From Methylobacterium sp. 17Sr1-1 (GTDB lineage Bacteria; Pseudomonadota; Alphaproteobacteria; Rhizobiales; Beijerinckiaceae), in NCBI RefSeq assembly GCF_003173775.1, contig NZ_CP029552.1, positions 3,961,001 to 4,025,000 of the forward strand: a stretch of DNA of 64,000 bases, given 5' to 3'. Below are positions 17,569 through 28,316 of this stretch, piece after piece; position 1 is the stretch's first letter; each line of letters starts with the position of its first letter. The translations under genes were made by a program, and so were the position numbers. Below the pieces are notes generated by a model that did no database searches, was not told the DNA's origin, and was given only the letters and a program-made list of their open reading frames with translations.

Positions 17569-18042
17569 ATGATCCGCTACGCCCTGTCCTGCGATTCCGG
17601 CCACAGCTTCGAGAGCTGGTTCCCGTCGAGCGAGTCCTACGACGAGCAGGCGCGGGCCGGCTTCGTGACCTGCCCGTTCTGCAACAGCCCGAAAGTGGCC
17701 AAGCAGATCATGGCGCCGTCCCTCGGCCGCGCCGCGAACCTGCCCGCTCCCGTCGAGGCGCCGAGCGCGCCTGCGGCCCCGGCCCCTGCCGAGGCGCCGG
17801 TCAGCCTGGTCTCCGAGCCCGAGCGGCAGCTGCGCGCGATGATCCGCGCCCTGCACGAGCACGTCGCCCGCACCGCCGACCATGTCGGCGAGAACTTCGC
17901 GTCGGAAGCCCGCCGGATGCATTACGGCGAGACCGAGCAGCGGGCGATCTACGGCGAGGCGAGCCTCACCGAGGCGCGCTCGCTCCTGGAGGAGGGGATC
18001 GCGGTGCAGCCCCTGCCGTCGCTGCCGGACGATCGGAACTGA
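17569..18042 (+). CDS. DUF1178 family protein
   Basis: The 157-residue protein begins MIRYALSCDSGHSFESWFPSS and continues with FVTCPFCNSPKVAKQIMAP. This gives a zinc-ribbon-like pair of cysteine sites (C8, then CPFC). The middle is a Pro/Ala-rich linker and the end is helical and acidic. This is the DUF1178 pattern, found next to nitrilase and glutaredoxin genes in many alphaproteobacteria. Function is unknown; the linkage suggests a shared role. Confidence 0.88.
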   Translation: MIRYALSCDSGHSFESWFPSSESYDEQARAGFVTCPFCNSPKVAKQIMAPSLGRAANLPAPVEAPSAPAAPAPAEAPVSLVSEPERQLRAMIRALHEHVARTADHVGENFASEARRMHYGETEQRAIYGEASLTEARSLLEEGIAVQPLPSLPDDRN

Positions 18043-18045
18043 GCG

Positions 18046-20247
18046 TCAGCTTGCCAGGAACAGCACGGAGCGGTCCGAGGCCTCCAGCACCGTCTCGGCC
18101 AGCGGCCCGAAGGCCGCGCCGTCTCCGGCGCGGCGCGTGACGCCCATCACGATCAGGTCGCGATTCCCGGCCCGGGCCCGGCGCAGGATCTCCCGCTCCG
18201 GCGCCCGCGTGGCCCGCACCTCCGTCCGTACCCGCAGGCCCGCCTGCTCGGCGAGGTCGAGCACGTCGCGCAAGGCCGCCGCATCGCCTTGGCCCAGGCC
18301 GGTGGCCAACCCGGTGAGGCGGCGCGGGCCGGCGCCCTGCGACAAAAAAAGCACCGTCAGCGGCGCGCCGGCGCCGCGGGCGAGCGTCACGGCGACCTCG
18401 GCGCCGCGTCTCGCGGCCCGGGTGCCGTCGACCACCGCCAGGATCGAGAGCGCGGCGCGCTCCGGGTCCTCGCGATGGGCGCCCCGCGCCGCCGCGATGG
18501 AGAGCGGACCGTCGAACCGCTCGGCCGCGTCGGCCACCGCGTCGGCGAGGCCGCCCTCGGGCGCCACGGTCGGGTCGATACCGACGATCAGGAGGTCGTA
18601 GCCCTTGGCGGCCTCCTCGGCCACGGCCTCCGCCGCCGGCGCGTCGCGGACGAGCTCGGTCACCTCGACCGCCCCGGCCTCCTCGTCGCGCGCGCCGTGG
18701 GCGGCCTCCGCCACGGCGCCGGACAGGACGGCGCCCTCATTGTCAGGCCCGAGCCGCACCACCGTCACCGGCATGCCGCGCGAGCCGGCGACGAGGCCGG
18801 CGATCCGGGCGGCGAAGCGTCCCTTCGCGCCGTCATCGGCGGCGACGAGCAGGCGTTCGAGATTGGCGACGAAGCCGCGCTCCTCCGCCGCCTCGCGCTC
18901 CAGCCGCTCCTTCTCCTCGCCCCTCAGCGGCAGGCGGTGGAGCGCCCAGCGTAAGGTGGGCGGCATCGCCAGGGTGGTGATCAGCGCCATCGCGACGATC
19001 ATCGTGAACAGGTCCTGGCTCAGCGCCCCCATGCCGAGCCCGATCGAGGCGACGATCACCTCGGTCGAGCCGCGGGCATTCATGCCGCAGGCGAGGGCCA
19101 GCGATTCCGGCCGCCTCAAGCCCCCGAGCAGCCCGCCCGCGAAGGCGCCGGCGAACTTGCCGAGGCTCGCGATGGCGATGAGCCCGAGGGTGAGGAGCAG
19201 CAGGCGCGGGTCGCGCAGGATGGTGAGGTCGGCGCTCAGGCCCGCGAGCCCGAAGAAGATCGGCGCGAACAGGGCGGTGACGACGCCGCGCAGCTGCTCG
19301 TCGATGCGCTTCGTCAGGATCGGCGACTGGCCGACGAGGAGGCCGGCCACGAAGGCGCCGAGCACCGTATGCACGCCGATGGCTTGCGTGATCAGCGCCA
19401 GCACGCCCATCAGCACCAGGATCGCGGTGATCACCGCGGCCTCGCTCTGCAGCGCGTCGTTCGCCCAGCGGATCAGCAGGAAGACGAGGCGCCGCCCGAC
19501 CGTGAGGCTGAGGCCGAGGAACACCAGGGTCCCGGCGAGACTGCGCCCGACCTCCCACGGGTCGATGGTGCCTCCTTGGGCCAGGCTGAAGATCACCGCG
19601 ATGATCACCCAGCCGATCGTGTCGTCGATGATCGCCGAGGCGACGATGACCTGGCCGACGTTGCGGCGCAGGAAATCCATCTCCCGCACCACCATCGCGA
19701 CGATCTTGACCGACGAGATCGCCAGTGCCGTGCCGAGGAAGAGCGCGGTGACGAGGCGCAGTTCCGGGTGCGGCAGCATCGTCTCGGGCAGGAACCAGCC
19801 GAGGAGGAAGCCGCAGCCGAACGGCACCGCGACGCCGGTGACCGAGACGCTGAGCGCCGCGCGCCGGACCTTGCGCACCAGGGCGAGATCTGTCTCCATG
19901 CCGGTCATCAGCAGGAGGAGCAGGATGCCGAGCTGGGCGATGCCGTCCAGGAGCGCCTTCTGGTCGCGGCCCGGCGGAAACAGCCAGTGTTGCGCCTCCG
20001 GCCAGACCGCCCCGAGGAAAGACGGCCCGAGCAGGATGCCGGCGAGCAGCTGGCCCATCACCGCCGGCTGACCGACGCGCAGCATCGCCTCGCCGAGCAG
20101 GCGCCCGACGGTGAGGAGCAGCACGATCTGCACGACCAGCACGACCTCGGACGGGCCGCCGCCCGAGCCGATCCCGGCGGCCTGCGCGGCGCCGGCGGCG
20201 AGGATTGCCAGAACCGGGAGGGCCGGGACGAGGAACGCCGGCCTCAC
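18046..20247 (-). CDS. CPA2-type cation:proton antiporter with C-terminal universal-stress domain
   Basis: The 733-residue protein begins with a signal-like segment, followed by a dozen or so hydrophobic spans of the Na+/H+ exchanger fold (GQLLAGILLGPSFLGAVWP; IIDDTIGWVIIAVIFSLA; ARGSTEVIVASIGLGMG). The acidic pair in IIDDTIGW is in the position expected for ion binding. After residue 430 a charged linker leads to soluble domains. The last 140 residues have a USP-like end (DLIVMGVTRRAGDG then FGPLAETVLEASDRSVLFL). This fused domain may sense nucleotides and regulate transport. It is transcribed toward the DUF1178 gene, 3 bases apart. Confidence 0.88.
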   Translation of the reverse strand: MRPAFLVPALPVLAILAAGAAQAAGIGSGGGPSEVVLVVQIVLLLTVGRLLGEAMLRVGQPAVMGQLLAGILLGPSFLGAVWPEAQHWLFPPGRDQKALLDGIAQLGILLLLLMTGMETDLALVRKVRRAALSVSVTGVAVPFGCGFLLGWFLPETMLPHPELRLVTALFLGTALAISSVKIVAMVVREMDFLRRNVGQVIVASAIIDDTIGWVIIAVIFSLAQGGTIDPWEVGRSLAGTLVFLGLSLTVGRRLVFLLIRWANDALQSEAAVITAILVLMGVLALITQAIGVHTVLGAFVAGLLVGQSPILTKRIDEQLRGVVTALFAPIFFGLAGLSADLTILRDPRLLLLTLGLIAIASLGKFAGAFAGGLLGGLRRPESLALACGMNARGSTEVIVASIGLGMGALSQDLFTMIVAMALITTLAMPPTLRWALHRLPLRGEEKERLEREAAEERGFVANLERLLVAADDGAKGRFAARIAGLVAGSRGMPVTVVRLGPDNEGAVLSGAVAEAAHGARDEEAGAVEVTELVRDAPAAEAVAEEAAKGYDLLIVGIDPTVAPEGGLADAVADAAERFDGPLSIAAARGAHREDPERAALSILAVVDGTRAARRGAEVAVTLARGAGAPLTVLFLSQGAGPRRLTGLATGLGQGDAAALRDVLDLAEQAGLRVRTEVRATRAPEREILRRARAGNRDLIVMGVTRRAGDGAAFGPLAETVLEASDRSVLFLAS

Positions 20248-20454
20248 GCGGCGGGCCCGCCGGACGGGGCCGGAGGGGAGGGCGGAGGGGCGCTGGTCTC
20301 TCGCACGCGGTCTCTCGTGTCCTCTCGCTTCGAGCGAGCGTCAACCGAGGGACACTTGGGCGGTTCCGGGCGGCGCGACGTCGCTCGGACGCTATCGGTA
20401 CACCGTCCTTCTCGCCGCCCGCCTTCGGTGACCGCGACGAGATCGATTGCACCT

Positions 20455-20615
20455 CGTCATTCCGGGGCTGCGTAGCGGAGCCCGGAATCCAGACACACAG
20501 GTCGTTTCAGAACGAGGTGGTAAGCAGGCCGCTTGATCCTGAACCATCCGCGGTTCTGGGCGTGCCTGCAACACTCCGGGCTCCGCTGCCCGGCCCCGGA
20601 ATGACAGGGAGGATC
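20455..20615. repeat. Paired palindromic dispersed repeat (family 1, copy 3)
   Basis: The left arm reads CGTCATTCCGGGGCTGCGTA and GCGGAGCCCGGAATCCAG; the right arm reads ACTCCGGGCTCCGCTGCC and CGGCCCCGGAATGACAGG. It fills most of the 416-base gap between the antiporter start and the end of the YgiQ gene. I see no gene in the rest of the gap. Confidence 0.85.
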
Positions 20616-20663
20616 TCAGTCTCGCGCAAGCCCATCGAACGGACGCTCGAATGCGCGAAACCG

Positions 20664-22730
<2,067 letters not shown>

Positions 22731-23094
22731 GGGGCCGATGCATAGGCCGCCGCGACCGCGCCGCCAAGACCATCGAACACAGAAAGACCGCCGAACAAAG
22801 AACCTGAAGATCAACGACGGGTGAGCGGAGCGGTTCTTCGTCGGTGCCAGAGAATGGCCGAGCTTTGCTTTCTCGCCTGCCGCATGGTCGCGCCGGCGGG
22901 CGGCCTCGTCCCATCGGACGGGGTGAGCCGTGCGACGCGCGGAGGTCGTCGGTGCGTGAAATCGGCGAAGCCGGGCCGTCGCGCTCGTCCGGCTTGGTGA
23001 GCCGATCCCGAACGGCGCCCCCGGCGATCCGAGGAGATCGTTAAGGGTCGGCGCCTAGGCTCGCGGATGGTCAACCGTTCCCGAGTATCCGACC
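22731..23094. other. Intergenic region, no gene seen
   Basis: The 364 bases between two divergent genes hold only Arg/Pro-rich chance frames. I found no clear terminator, repeat or promoter motif in it. Confidence 0.5.
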
Positions 23095-23418
23095 GTGTCC
23101 CTGCGTACCAACCTCACCCTCGCGACGATCGCGGGCCTCGGCTTCGCCATGGTCTGCGCCGTCTGCTCGGCGCAGCTCGACCGCGAGCCGCAGCGCCCGC
23201 CCCAGCTCGTCGCCGCCGTCAAGGCCGTGCCGCTGGACGAGCCGGTCACCACCGGCTCGATCGTGCCGACCCCGGCCGCCGCCAAGGTGGCCCGGCTGGC
23301 GAGGCCCGAGCCGAAGCCGGAGCCCAGGAAGGAGGTCAAGAAGGCCGAGCCGGCCCTCGATTCCGAGCGCCTCGCGGCGCTGCTGGCCGAGCCGACGGTG
23401 ATGAAGCCGAAGCGCTGA
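23095..23418 (+). CDS. Small secreted or membrane-anchored hypothetical protein
   Basis: The 107-residue product starts at a GTG (MSLRTNLTLATIAGLGF) and has a hydrophobic N-terminus ending AVCSA, which could be a signal peptide or a lipoprotein-like anchor. The rest is a Pro/Lys/Glu-rich segment (RPEPKPEPRKEVKKAEPALD), probably disordered. There is no strong ribosome-binding site. I recognise no family. It converges on the dsbB gene, 5 bases away. Confidence 0.55.
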   Translation: MSLRTNLTLATIAGLGFAMVCAVCSAQLDREPQRPPQLVAAVKAVPLDEPVTTGSIVPTPAAAKVARLARPEPKPEPRKEVKKAEPALDSERLAALLAEPTVMKPKR

Positions 23419-23423
23419 CGGGT

Positions 23424-23933
23424 TCAGCCCCGGCGCAGGGCCCGCGCCGCGGCGGTGCCGGCGAACGCCGCCAGCCCGAGGGCGATCAGGGCGTTGTAGC
23501 CGGCGAGCGAGATCCCGAAGAAGCGCCAGGCCGCCGCGGTGCAATCCACCGGGCGGGTGGTCTCGAGAGTCTTGAGGAAGTCGCCGACGCCGGCCGGCGC
23601 GGGGCCGGCGCCGCCGCCGCAATCGCTCGGTCCGGGCCAGAACCCCCACTCGGCCCCGGCATGGTAGGCGCCGAGCCCGGCCCCGACCAGGAAGATCAGC
23701 GCCACCAGGGCCAGCAGCCAGGCCGCGAGGCGCCGCGGCAGCAGCAGCGCGGCCGCCAGCAGCGGCAGGGCGAGGTAGTAGGGCTGGCGCTCGGTCAGGC
23801 ACAGCTTGCACGGCACGTAGCCGAGGACGTGCTGGAAGATCAGCGCGCCGCCCACGGTCGCGGCGGCGCCGACCAGCACCAGCAGGGCCGCCGGCCGGGG
23901 AGCGGTGAGCTGCGCGGCGAGGGCGTGAGCCAT
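23424..23933 (-). CDS. dsbB: Disulfide bond formation protein B (DsbB)
   Basis: DsbB is the inner-membrane quinone-linked oxidase that re-oxidises DsbA. The 169-residue protein has about four hydrophobic spans. A first periplasmic loop carries the CxxC motif in VPCKLCLTERQPYY; the second loop has the distal cysteine pair (SDCGGG and RPVDCTAA). The arrangement and length match the family. It is followed closely upstream by a YqaA-type gene on the same strand, 10 bases away, so the two are likely one operon. Confidence 0.9.
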   Translation of the reverse strand: MAHALAAQLTAPRPAALLVLVGAAATVGGALIFQHVLGYVPCKLCLTERQPYYLALPLLAAALLLPRRLAAWLLALVALIFLVGAGLGAYHAGAEWGFWPGPSDCGGGAGPAPAGVGDFLKTLETTRPVDCTAAAWRFFGISLAGYNALIALGLAAFAGTAAARALRRG

Positions 23934-23943
23934 GGAAAGACCC

Positions 23944-24525
23944 TCAGAACAGGTAGCGGAAGCCGACGAAGCCGAGCACGCAGACCGCCGCGAAGACCGC
24001 CGCCACCGCGTTCAGGTGCCGGTCGAGCACCGCGCGGATGCCGACGCCGTAGCGGCCGACGAGGCCCGCCAGGATGAAGAACCGCGCGCCGCGGGTGATC
24101 AGCGACAGCACGATGAACCAGAACAGGTCGTAGCCGGCGAAGCCCGAGGTGATGGTGACGAGCTTGTAGGGAATCGGGGTGAGACCCTTCAGCAGGATCA
24201 ACCAGTGGCCGTAATGGGCGTAGGCCTCCCGGAAGGCGTCGGCGCCCTTGTCGAGCCCGTAGAGGTGGAAGAGCCAGGCGCCGAGCGAATCGTAGAGCAG
24301 CGCTCCGATGGCGTAGCCGGCGATCCCGCCGAGGACCGAGGTCAGGGTCGCGATCAGCGCGTAGGTCCAGGCCTTCTCCGGCCGGGTCACCGCCATCGGT
24401 ACCAGCATCACGTCCGGCGGGATCGGGAAGAACGAGCTCTCGGCGAAGGACACCGCGCCGAGCGCGTAGGGAGCCGACGGACGCGCGGCGAGCGCGAGGA
24501 TCCACTCGTAGAGGCGGCGCAGCAT
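23944..24525 (-). CDS. YqaA-family (VTT/DedA-like) inner-membrane protein
   Basis: The 193-residue protein starts MLRRLYEWILALA and has several membrane spans. Motifs of the VTT/SNARE-associated family are seen: FAESSFFPIPPDVMLVP and GGIAGYAIGALLYDSLG; then LLKGLTPIPYKLVTITSGF. Such proteins are linked to lipid scrambling or envelope homeostasis. I use the internal ATG because the 24 residues before it are Ser/Cys/Arg-rich and look non-coding. It is the upstream partner of dsbB. Confidence 0.85.
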   Translation of the reverse strand: MLRRLYEWILALAARPSAPYALGAVSFAESSFFPIPPDVMLVPMAVTRPEKAWTYALIATLTSVLGGIAGYAIGALLYDSLGAWLFHLYGLDKGADAFREAYAHYGHWLILLKGLTPIPYKLVTITSGFAGYDLFWFIVLSLITRGARFFILAGLVGRYGVGIRAVLDRHLNAVAAVFAAVCVLGFVGFRYLF

Positions 24526-24868
24526 TGGTCTGGGAGAGCCCGTCTGGCAAGAGGTCCGGCAGGAGGTCCGGGGATGAGACCCGCGCCCTTTGAGCACAGG
24601 ATTGCGGCGCTGGCGAGGGCGTCCGCGGCACAGGTCCGGTGGCCTCCGCGGTCGGCCGATGCGACGTCCGGGGACCGCGCCGCTCCGACCGGTCGCGGTG
24701 GCGGTGCAGTCCGGAACCGCCAGAATACTCGACCGAAAGGATTAATCCTGATGGCAGGAAGCGGTTTCTGCTTGACGGGACTGTGTGAATCCGTCCGATC
24801 ACCGCCATGATCGACGCTTATTCGTCATCCTGCATCGATCGTCCTGCACTCCACCGAAGGCCCGCGTG
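24526..24868. other. Divergent intergenic region, no gene seen
   Basis: About 340 bases. The part after 24720 is lower in GC (for example GAAAGGATTAATCCTGATGG, which includes the palindrome GGATTAATCC at 24738-24747) and probably holds the promoter of the small gene to the right. Nothing else is supported. Confidence 0.4.
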
Positions 24869-25168
24869 ATGCCGTCCCTGCGTTCGCTCCTCGTCCTCGC
24901 CCTGATGACCGCCTCCACCGTCCCCGCCCTCGCCGCGGACGACGCGGTCGCGCGCTGGCAGCGGGCGGACGCGGCCTGCGCCCTGCCGGCTTCGCCGCTG
25001 GCCAACCAGGCTTGCGAGGATCGCGACCGCTACGCCGCGGCGTTGCGCCGCCAGGGCTGGTGCGAGGCGCGCGCCACCACTGCCTACGACCATTGGGGCT
25101 GGCAGCGTTGCGCCCCGTCCGCGACGGCGCGGGCGATGCCGCGGCGCCGGGCGCGCCCGCACGCCTGA
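24869..25168 (+). CDS. Small periplasmic hypothetical protein
   Basis: The 99-residue product starts MPSLRSLLVLALMTASTVPALAADD, a clean signal peptide with an Ala-x-Ala cleavage site. The mature part has four cysteines (AACALP, ACEDRD, WCEARA, RCAPSA), so two disulfides are possible; the nearby dsbB gene fits with that but this is not evidence of a link. The C-terminus is basic. GAAGG precedes the start. The family is not recognised. Confidence 0.62.
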   Translation: MPSLRSLLVLALMTASTVPALAADDAVARWQRADAACALPASPLANQACEDRDRYAAALRRQGWCEARATTAYDHWGWQRCAPSATARAMPRRRARPHA

Positions 25169-25239
25169 TCCGTCCCGCAAATGGAGGATGCGCCGGCCCC
25201 GGGACCGGCGCTAACCTTCCGATCTCTGGACCTCGACTT

Positions 25240-25272
25240 CAGCCCCGCCCGGCCCCCGCCACGGCGGGGCTG
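25240..25272. terminator. Hairpin between convergent genes
   Basis: A perfect 10-bp stem (CAGCCCCGCC / GGCGGGGCTG) with a 13-base loop lies between a plus and a minus gene that converge. It lacks a clear U-run on either strand, so termination is only likely. Confidence 0.5.
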
Positions 25273-25294
25273 CTCTCGTTGACGGGTCGTCGCT

Positions 25295-25807
25295 TCACGC
25301 GTCCGCCCGTGCCTCCGGCAGGGCGAACGGCGTCACCTCGTGGCCGGCGTCCCGCAGGGCCGCGACGAGGTCGCCCGGGGCCAGGGTGAGGGTCCGGGTA
25401 TTCACCATGGGGTGGACGTTGATCCGGACCGCGTCGAGCAGGCTGTCCTGGAGAAAGACCTTCACGCTCCCGGGCGCGGCGTTGAGGGCGGCCAGGGCCG
25501 AGACGGCGCCGCTCTCGACCCCGAGCTGCTCGCGCAACGCCTCGGCGCTGGCGAAGGACAGCCCGCCCCGCGCACCGAGCACCGATCGGAACGCCTTGAG
25601 GTCGACGCCGGCATCGTGCCGCAGCGTGACGAGGAAGTAGGACTTCTTGCCGTCGCGCAGGAACAGGTTCTTGGTGTGGGCGCCGGCGATGCCGCCGCAC
25701 GCGGCCATCATCGCCTCGACCGTCAGGACCGGCGGATGCTCGTGCAGCGCGTAAGCAATGCCGCGCTCGCGCAAGCGGGCCAGGAGGTCGTCGGAGCTCA
25801 GGGGCAT
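25295..25807 (-). CDS. YbaK/ProX-type prolyl-tRNA editing domain protein
   Basis: The 170-residue protein belongs to the YbaK/EbsC superfamily of free-standing editing domains that deacylate mischarged tRNA. Seen are the N-terminal helical start PLSSDDLLARLRERGI, the segment HEHPPVLTVEAM, the conserved lysine in HTKNLFLRDGKKSYFLV and GALAALN-like residues (SALAALNAAPGSVKVFL). The start follows GAGGAA. An open frame extends upstream for 250 codons, but its content is not protein-like. Downstream hairpin at 25240-25272 may end the transcript. Confidence 0.9.
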   Translation of the reverse strand: MPLSSDDLLARLRERGIAYALHEHPPVLTVEAMMAACGGIAGAHTKNLFLRDGKKSYFLVTLRHDAGVDLKAFRSVLGARGGLSFASAEALREQLGVESGAVSALAALNAAPGSVKVFLQDSLLDAVRINVHPMVNTRTLTLAPGDLVAALRDAGHEVTPFALPEARADA

Positions 25808-26069
25808 GGGTTCCTCGGGGAGAAGGGACGACTCGCGGGTGCGGACGGGCGGCGCGACGACGCCGATCCGGCGCAGATAGGCCAGCCTCTCCCGCGCCGT
25901 CTCCTCGGGGTCCGGATGCACCAGGAGGCGCCCGCCCGCGGCCGCGCCGGATTCGCCCGTCGCGGCCTTCGGGCGCTCCGCCGCCGAGCCGCCGGCGGGC
26001 GCGCCGTTCGCGAGCTTGGGACGGCGGCGAGAGGGCCGCTCCTCGACTTGGGTCGGTATCGGGGCCGGC

Positions 26070-26510
26070 TCAGCCTCGACCCGGTCGACCGCGCCGGGCC
26101 TGCCCGAAGGCGTAGGCGAGGGGCGGGGGTGCCTCCCCCTCGACCGCGTCCTTGTGCACCAGCCACTTGGTGCGCAGGTGCGAGCGCCCGGCCTCGAGCG
26201 ACAGTACCGAGAAGGTGACGATGTGGTCGCCGAGAAAGTGGTGCCAGGAATTCGGCTGCGTCCAGACCGACAGCCCGCCGGGCTGAGGCTTGGTGAAGGC
26301 GCCGAGGAGCTTCGTGCAGGCGGCCTTGGTGTCGAGGATGTGCGACTCGCCCTCGCCGTCGAGCGGCAGGCGCTCGGTGCGAAACCCCGCCACCACCGTG
26401 TCGAGCTCGTCGATTTCCACGGAGGGCAGCCCCTCGGCCTCCCACCCGGCGTGGCGGGTCGTGCGCAGGCAGGCGTAGCGCGCGGTCTCGGCCCGGTCGC
26501 GCTCGCCCAT
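26070..26510 (-). pseudogene. Relic of a Rieske oxygenase alpha subunit (GbcA/aromatic ring-hydroxylating type)
   Basis: The 146-codon frame keeps a recognisable middle part of the catalytic domain of a Rieske non-haem iron oxygenase. Key segments are RTERLPLDGEGESHILDTKA, PNSWHHFLGDHIVTFSV and RTKWLVHKDAVEG. In intact proteins of this kind the last motif is followed by VDYD and another 40-50 residues. Here it breaks into Pro/Arg-rich sequence and a stop. The Rieske [2Fe-2S] domain and the start of the catalytic domain are absent upstream. The 260 bases between this relic and the YbaK gene (25808-26069) hold no gene I can support. Confidence 0.75.
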
Positions 26511-26589
26511 CTCCTCCGGCACTTCCCCCTCACCCTCGCTCCGGCGGCGCCTGCGCTCACTCCACCCCCGACAAGGGGGGGTGAAGTCT

Positions 26590-26609
26590 TCTCCCCGCCC
26601 GCGGGGAGA
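26590..26609. repeat. Short palindrome TCTCCCCGC-CC-GCGGGGAGA
   Basis: A perfect 9-bp stem with a 2-base centre, in a stretch of Pro/Arg-coding repeats (26520-26620) that also holds CCCCCGACAAGGGGGG. Such 'tctccccg...cggggaga' units are common intergenic repeats in alphaproteobacteria. It lies at the broken upstream end of the Rieske relic. Confidence 0.6.
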
Positions 26610-26669
26610 GGAGGGAATCCGCGCCCGCAATTCCGCTGGACAACCCCACGTCAGGGAATGCGGCTCACC

Positions 26670-27302
26670 TCAATCCTCAGGGATCTCCCCCGGCGGCAGC
26701 AGGGCCGGTCCCGGCGCCGCCTCCCGCCGCGGCGCAGGCGACGGCGCCACTGGCGCTGGACGCGGGGCCCGGGCCACCGGCAGCGCCGGCGCCCGGTCGA
26801 CGATGTCCTCCGGCGCCGCCAGCTCGACCATCCGCGAAGCCGTCGCGGGCACGCGGTAGCCGAGCGAGGTGGCGGTGCCGCGCAGGTCGCGCACCGCCTG
26901 CCGGGCGACGTCCGGGCCGTGGCAGATCGCGAAGTACATGGCGACGAAATTGGCGTTCTTGCGGATCGTCTCGCTGCTGTCCTCGGTGGCGAAGGGCGCC
27001 AGCATGAAGGCGGCCGTGCGGGTCTTGCCCTGCGCCATCACGGCGGGCTTGGTCGGCGAGCAGTAGACGTAGCCGCCCTCCGCCTCGCGCTCGCTGCGGC
27101 CGGCATGGCTGGCGTGAAACGTCTTCACCTGCGTGCGCTTGAGGCTGCCGGTGGTGCCGGTCATCATCGGCTCGACACGCAGGACCTGGAACTCGTCGCA
27201 GCCGTCCTTGTGGCAGAGGCCGCGCACCAGGTCGGCGCGGTTGTAGTCCTGCGCGAGGGCGGAACCGGCGAGGAGGAGGAGCGCGGCTGTACGGGCGAGC
27301 AT
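26670..27302 (-). CDS. Secreted hypothetical protein
   Basis: The 210-residue protein has a signal peptide (MLARTAALLLLAGSALAQDY). The mature core has four to six cysteines (RGLCHKDGCDEFQV, YVYCSPTKPA, FAICHGPDV) and is about 130 residues. It ends in a 40-residue Pro/Ala tail (ARAPRPAPVAPSPAPRREAA). No family is recognised. Secretion to the periplasm is likely. It stands alone, with the Rieske relic on one side and the selenoprotein-B-like gene on the other. Confidence 0.72.
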   Translation of the reverse strand: MLARTAALLLLAGSALAQDYNRADLVRGLCHKDGCDEFQVLRVEPMMTGTTGSLKRTQVKTFHASHAGRSEREAEGGYVYCSPTKPAVMAQGKTRTAAFMLAPFATEDSSETIRKNANFVAMYFAICHGPDVARQAVRDLRGTATSLGYRVPATASRMVELAAPEDIVDRAPALPVARAPRPAPVAPSPAPRREAAPGPALLPPGEIPED

Positions 27303-27399
27303 CGACGATCGGCTGGCTGTGGAGGGGAGGCGGATCCTCTACCACGCGTTCCTGGCGGGAGCATGACCGCGGCCCCGGGCTCGTCGCCGGTCGACACCG

Positions 27400-28290
27400 T
27401 CAGGATCGGGCCTTGCGCTTCTCGGCCTCGAAGTCCGCCCGGCGGCGCGCGATCTCCTCGCCCGAGAGACGGTGCAGGCTCGCGTAATCCGCCTTCCAGG
27501 TCGGATCGGCGCTCCAGCGTTGAGGCGATTGCACCGTCGTGCGCGGCGCCACGGCCGATTCGAGGAGGGCGAGCGCGAGTTCGAGCGTCGCCGATTGCGA
27601 GCCCCGGTCGTGCGGCCGGCCGGCGGCGTTGCCGAGGGGAAAATCGCTGAACAGGAAGCGCGGCACCCCGCAATGCTCGACCACGTCCTTGGCGCAGCCC
27701 ATCAGCACGGTCGCGATGCCGGCTTCCTCCAGCGCCCGGGCGGCGAGCGCCAGCGATTGGTGGCAGACCGGGCAGTTCGCCACCAGGATCACCGCATCCG
27801 CCCCGTCGGCGCGCACGCGCCGCACGATCTCCGGCGCGTCGGTCTCGATCGTGACGCGCTGGCTGCGGTTCGTCGGCAATCCATGGAGGCGGGACGCGAG
27901 GCGCCCGATCCGCCCGGCCTCCGCCGCCGCGCGCAAGGGCGCGAGTGGCAGCCAGGTGCCGGGATCCTCCGCCCGCGTGTGGTCGCGGTCGTAGGCAATA
28001 TGGGCGATGCGCAGGTCCGGGTCGGCGTCCGTCGGGGCGGAATAGACGGAGAAAAACTTGGCCGCGCCGTTATAGGGCGCGCCGGGCCCCTGGTCGCCCC
28101 TGTCCGGCTGGTAGGGCGCGGCCGTGGTGACGAGGGCGAGGCAGGCCTCCGCCAGGGGCTTTCGCAGCGGGGCGAAGGGCACGTCGCCGAAATGCGCCCA
28201 GCGATAGGGCGGGTAGCCGAGGGCGCCGTAATAGGCCCGCGTGCGCGCCCTATACGGGATGGGCTCGTCCAGGTCGGCGGCTGAATCCAT
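27400..28290 (-). CDS. Glycine/sarcosine/betaine reductase selenoprotein B-like protein (Cys form)
   Basis: The 296-residue protein resembles the GrdB/PrdB superfamily of reductases. Typical features are an N-terminal YRARTRAYYGALGYPPYRWA, the segment YDRDHTRAEDPGTWLPLAPL and the CxxC-type motif in LVANCPVCHQSLALAARALE, where anaerobes have selenocysteine. Aerobic proteobacterial relatives have no proven reaction. Starts at 28290 (MDSAADLDEP, preceded by GGGAG) and 28317 (overlapping the stop of the LysR gene as TGATG) are both possible. It is downstream of the LysR gene on the same strand, so it is probably under the same control. Confidence 0.72.
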   Translation of the reverse strand: MDSAADLDEPIPYRARTRAYYGALGYPPYRWAHFGDVPFAPLRKPLAEACLALVTTAAPYQPDRGDQGPGAPYNGAAKFFSVYSAPTDADPDLRIAHIAYDRDHTRAEDPGTWLPLAPLRAAAEAGRIGRLASRLHGLPTNRSQRVTIETDAPEIVRRVRADGADAVILVANCPVCHQSLALAARALEEAGIATVLMGCAKDVVEHCGVPRFLFSDFPLGNAAGRPHDRGSQSATLELALALLESAVAPRTTVQSPQRWSADPTWKADYASLHRLSGEEIARRRADFEAEKRKARS

Positions 28291-28316
28291 CGTCTTGCTC
28301 CCGTCCCGCTCAGGCA

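Noticed and set aside
25808..26560. N-terminal extension of the YbaK-type protein
   Set aside because: The 250 extra residues are Ser/Arg/Pro-rich and partly antisense-like to the Rieske relic frame; a good start with GAGGAA exists at 25807.
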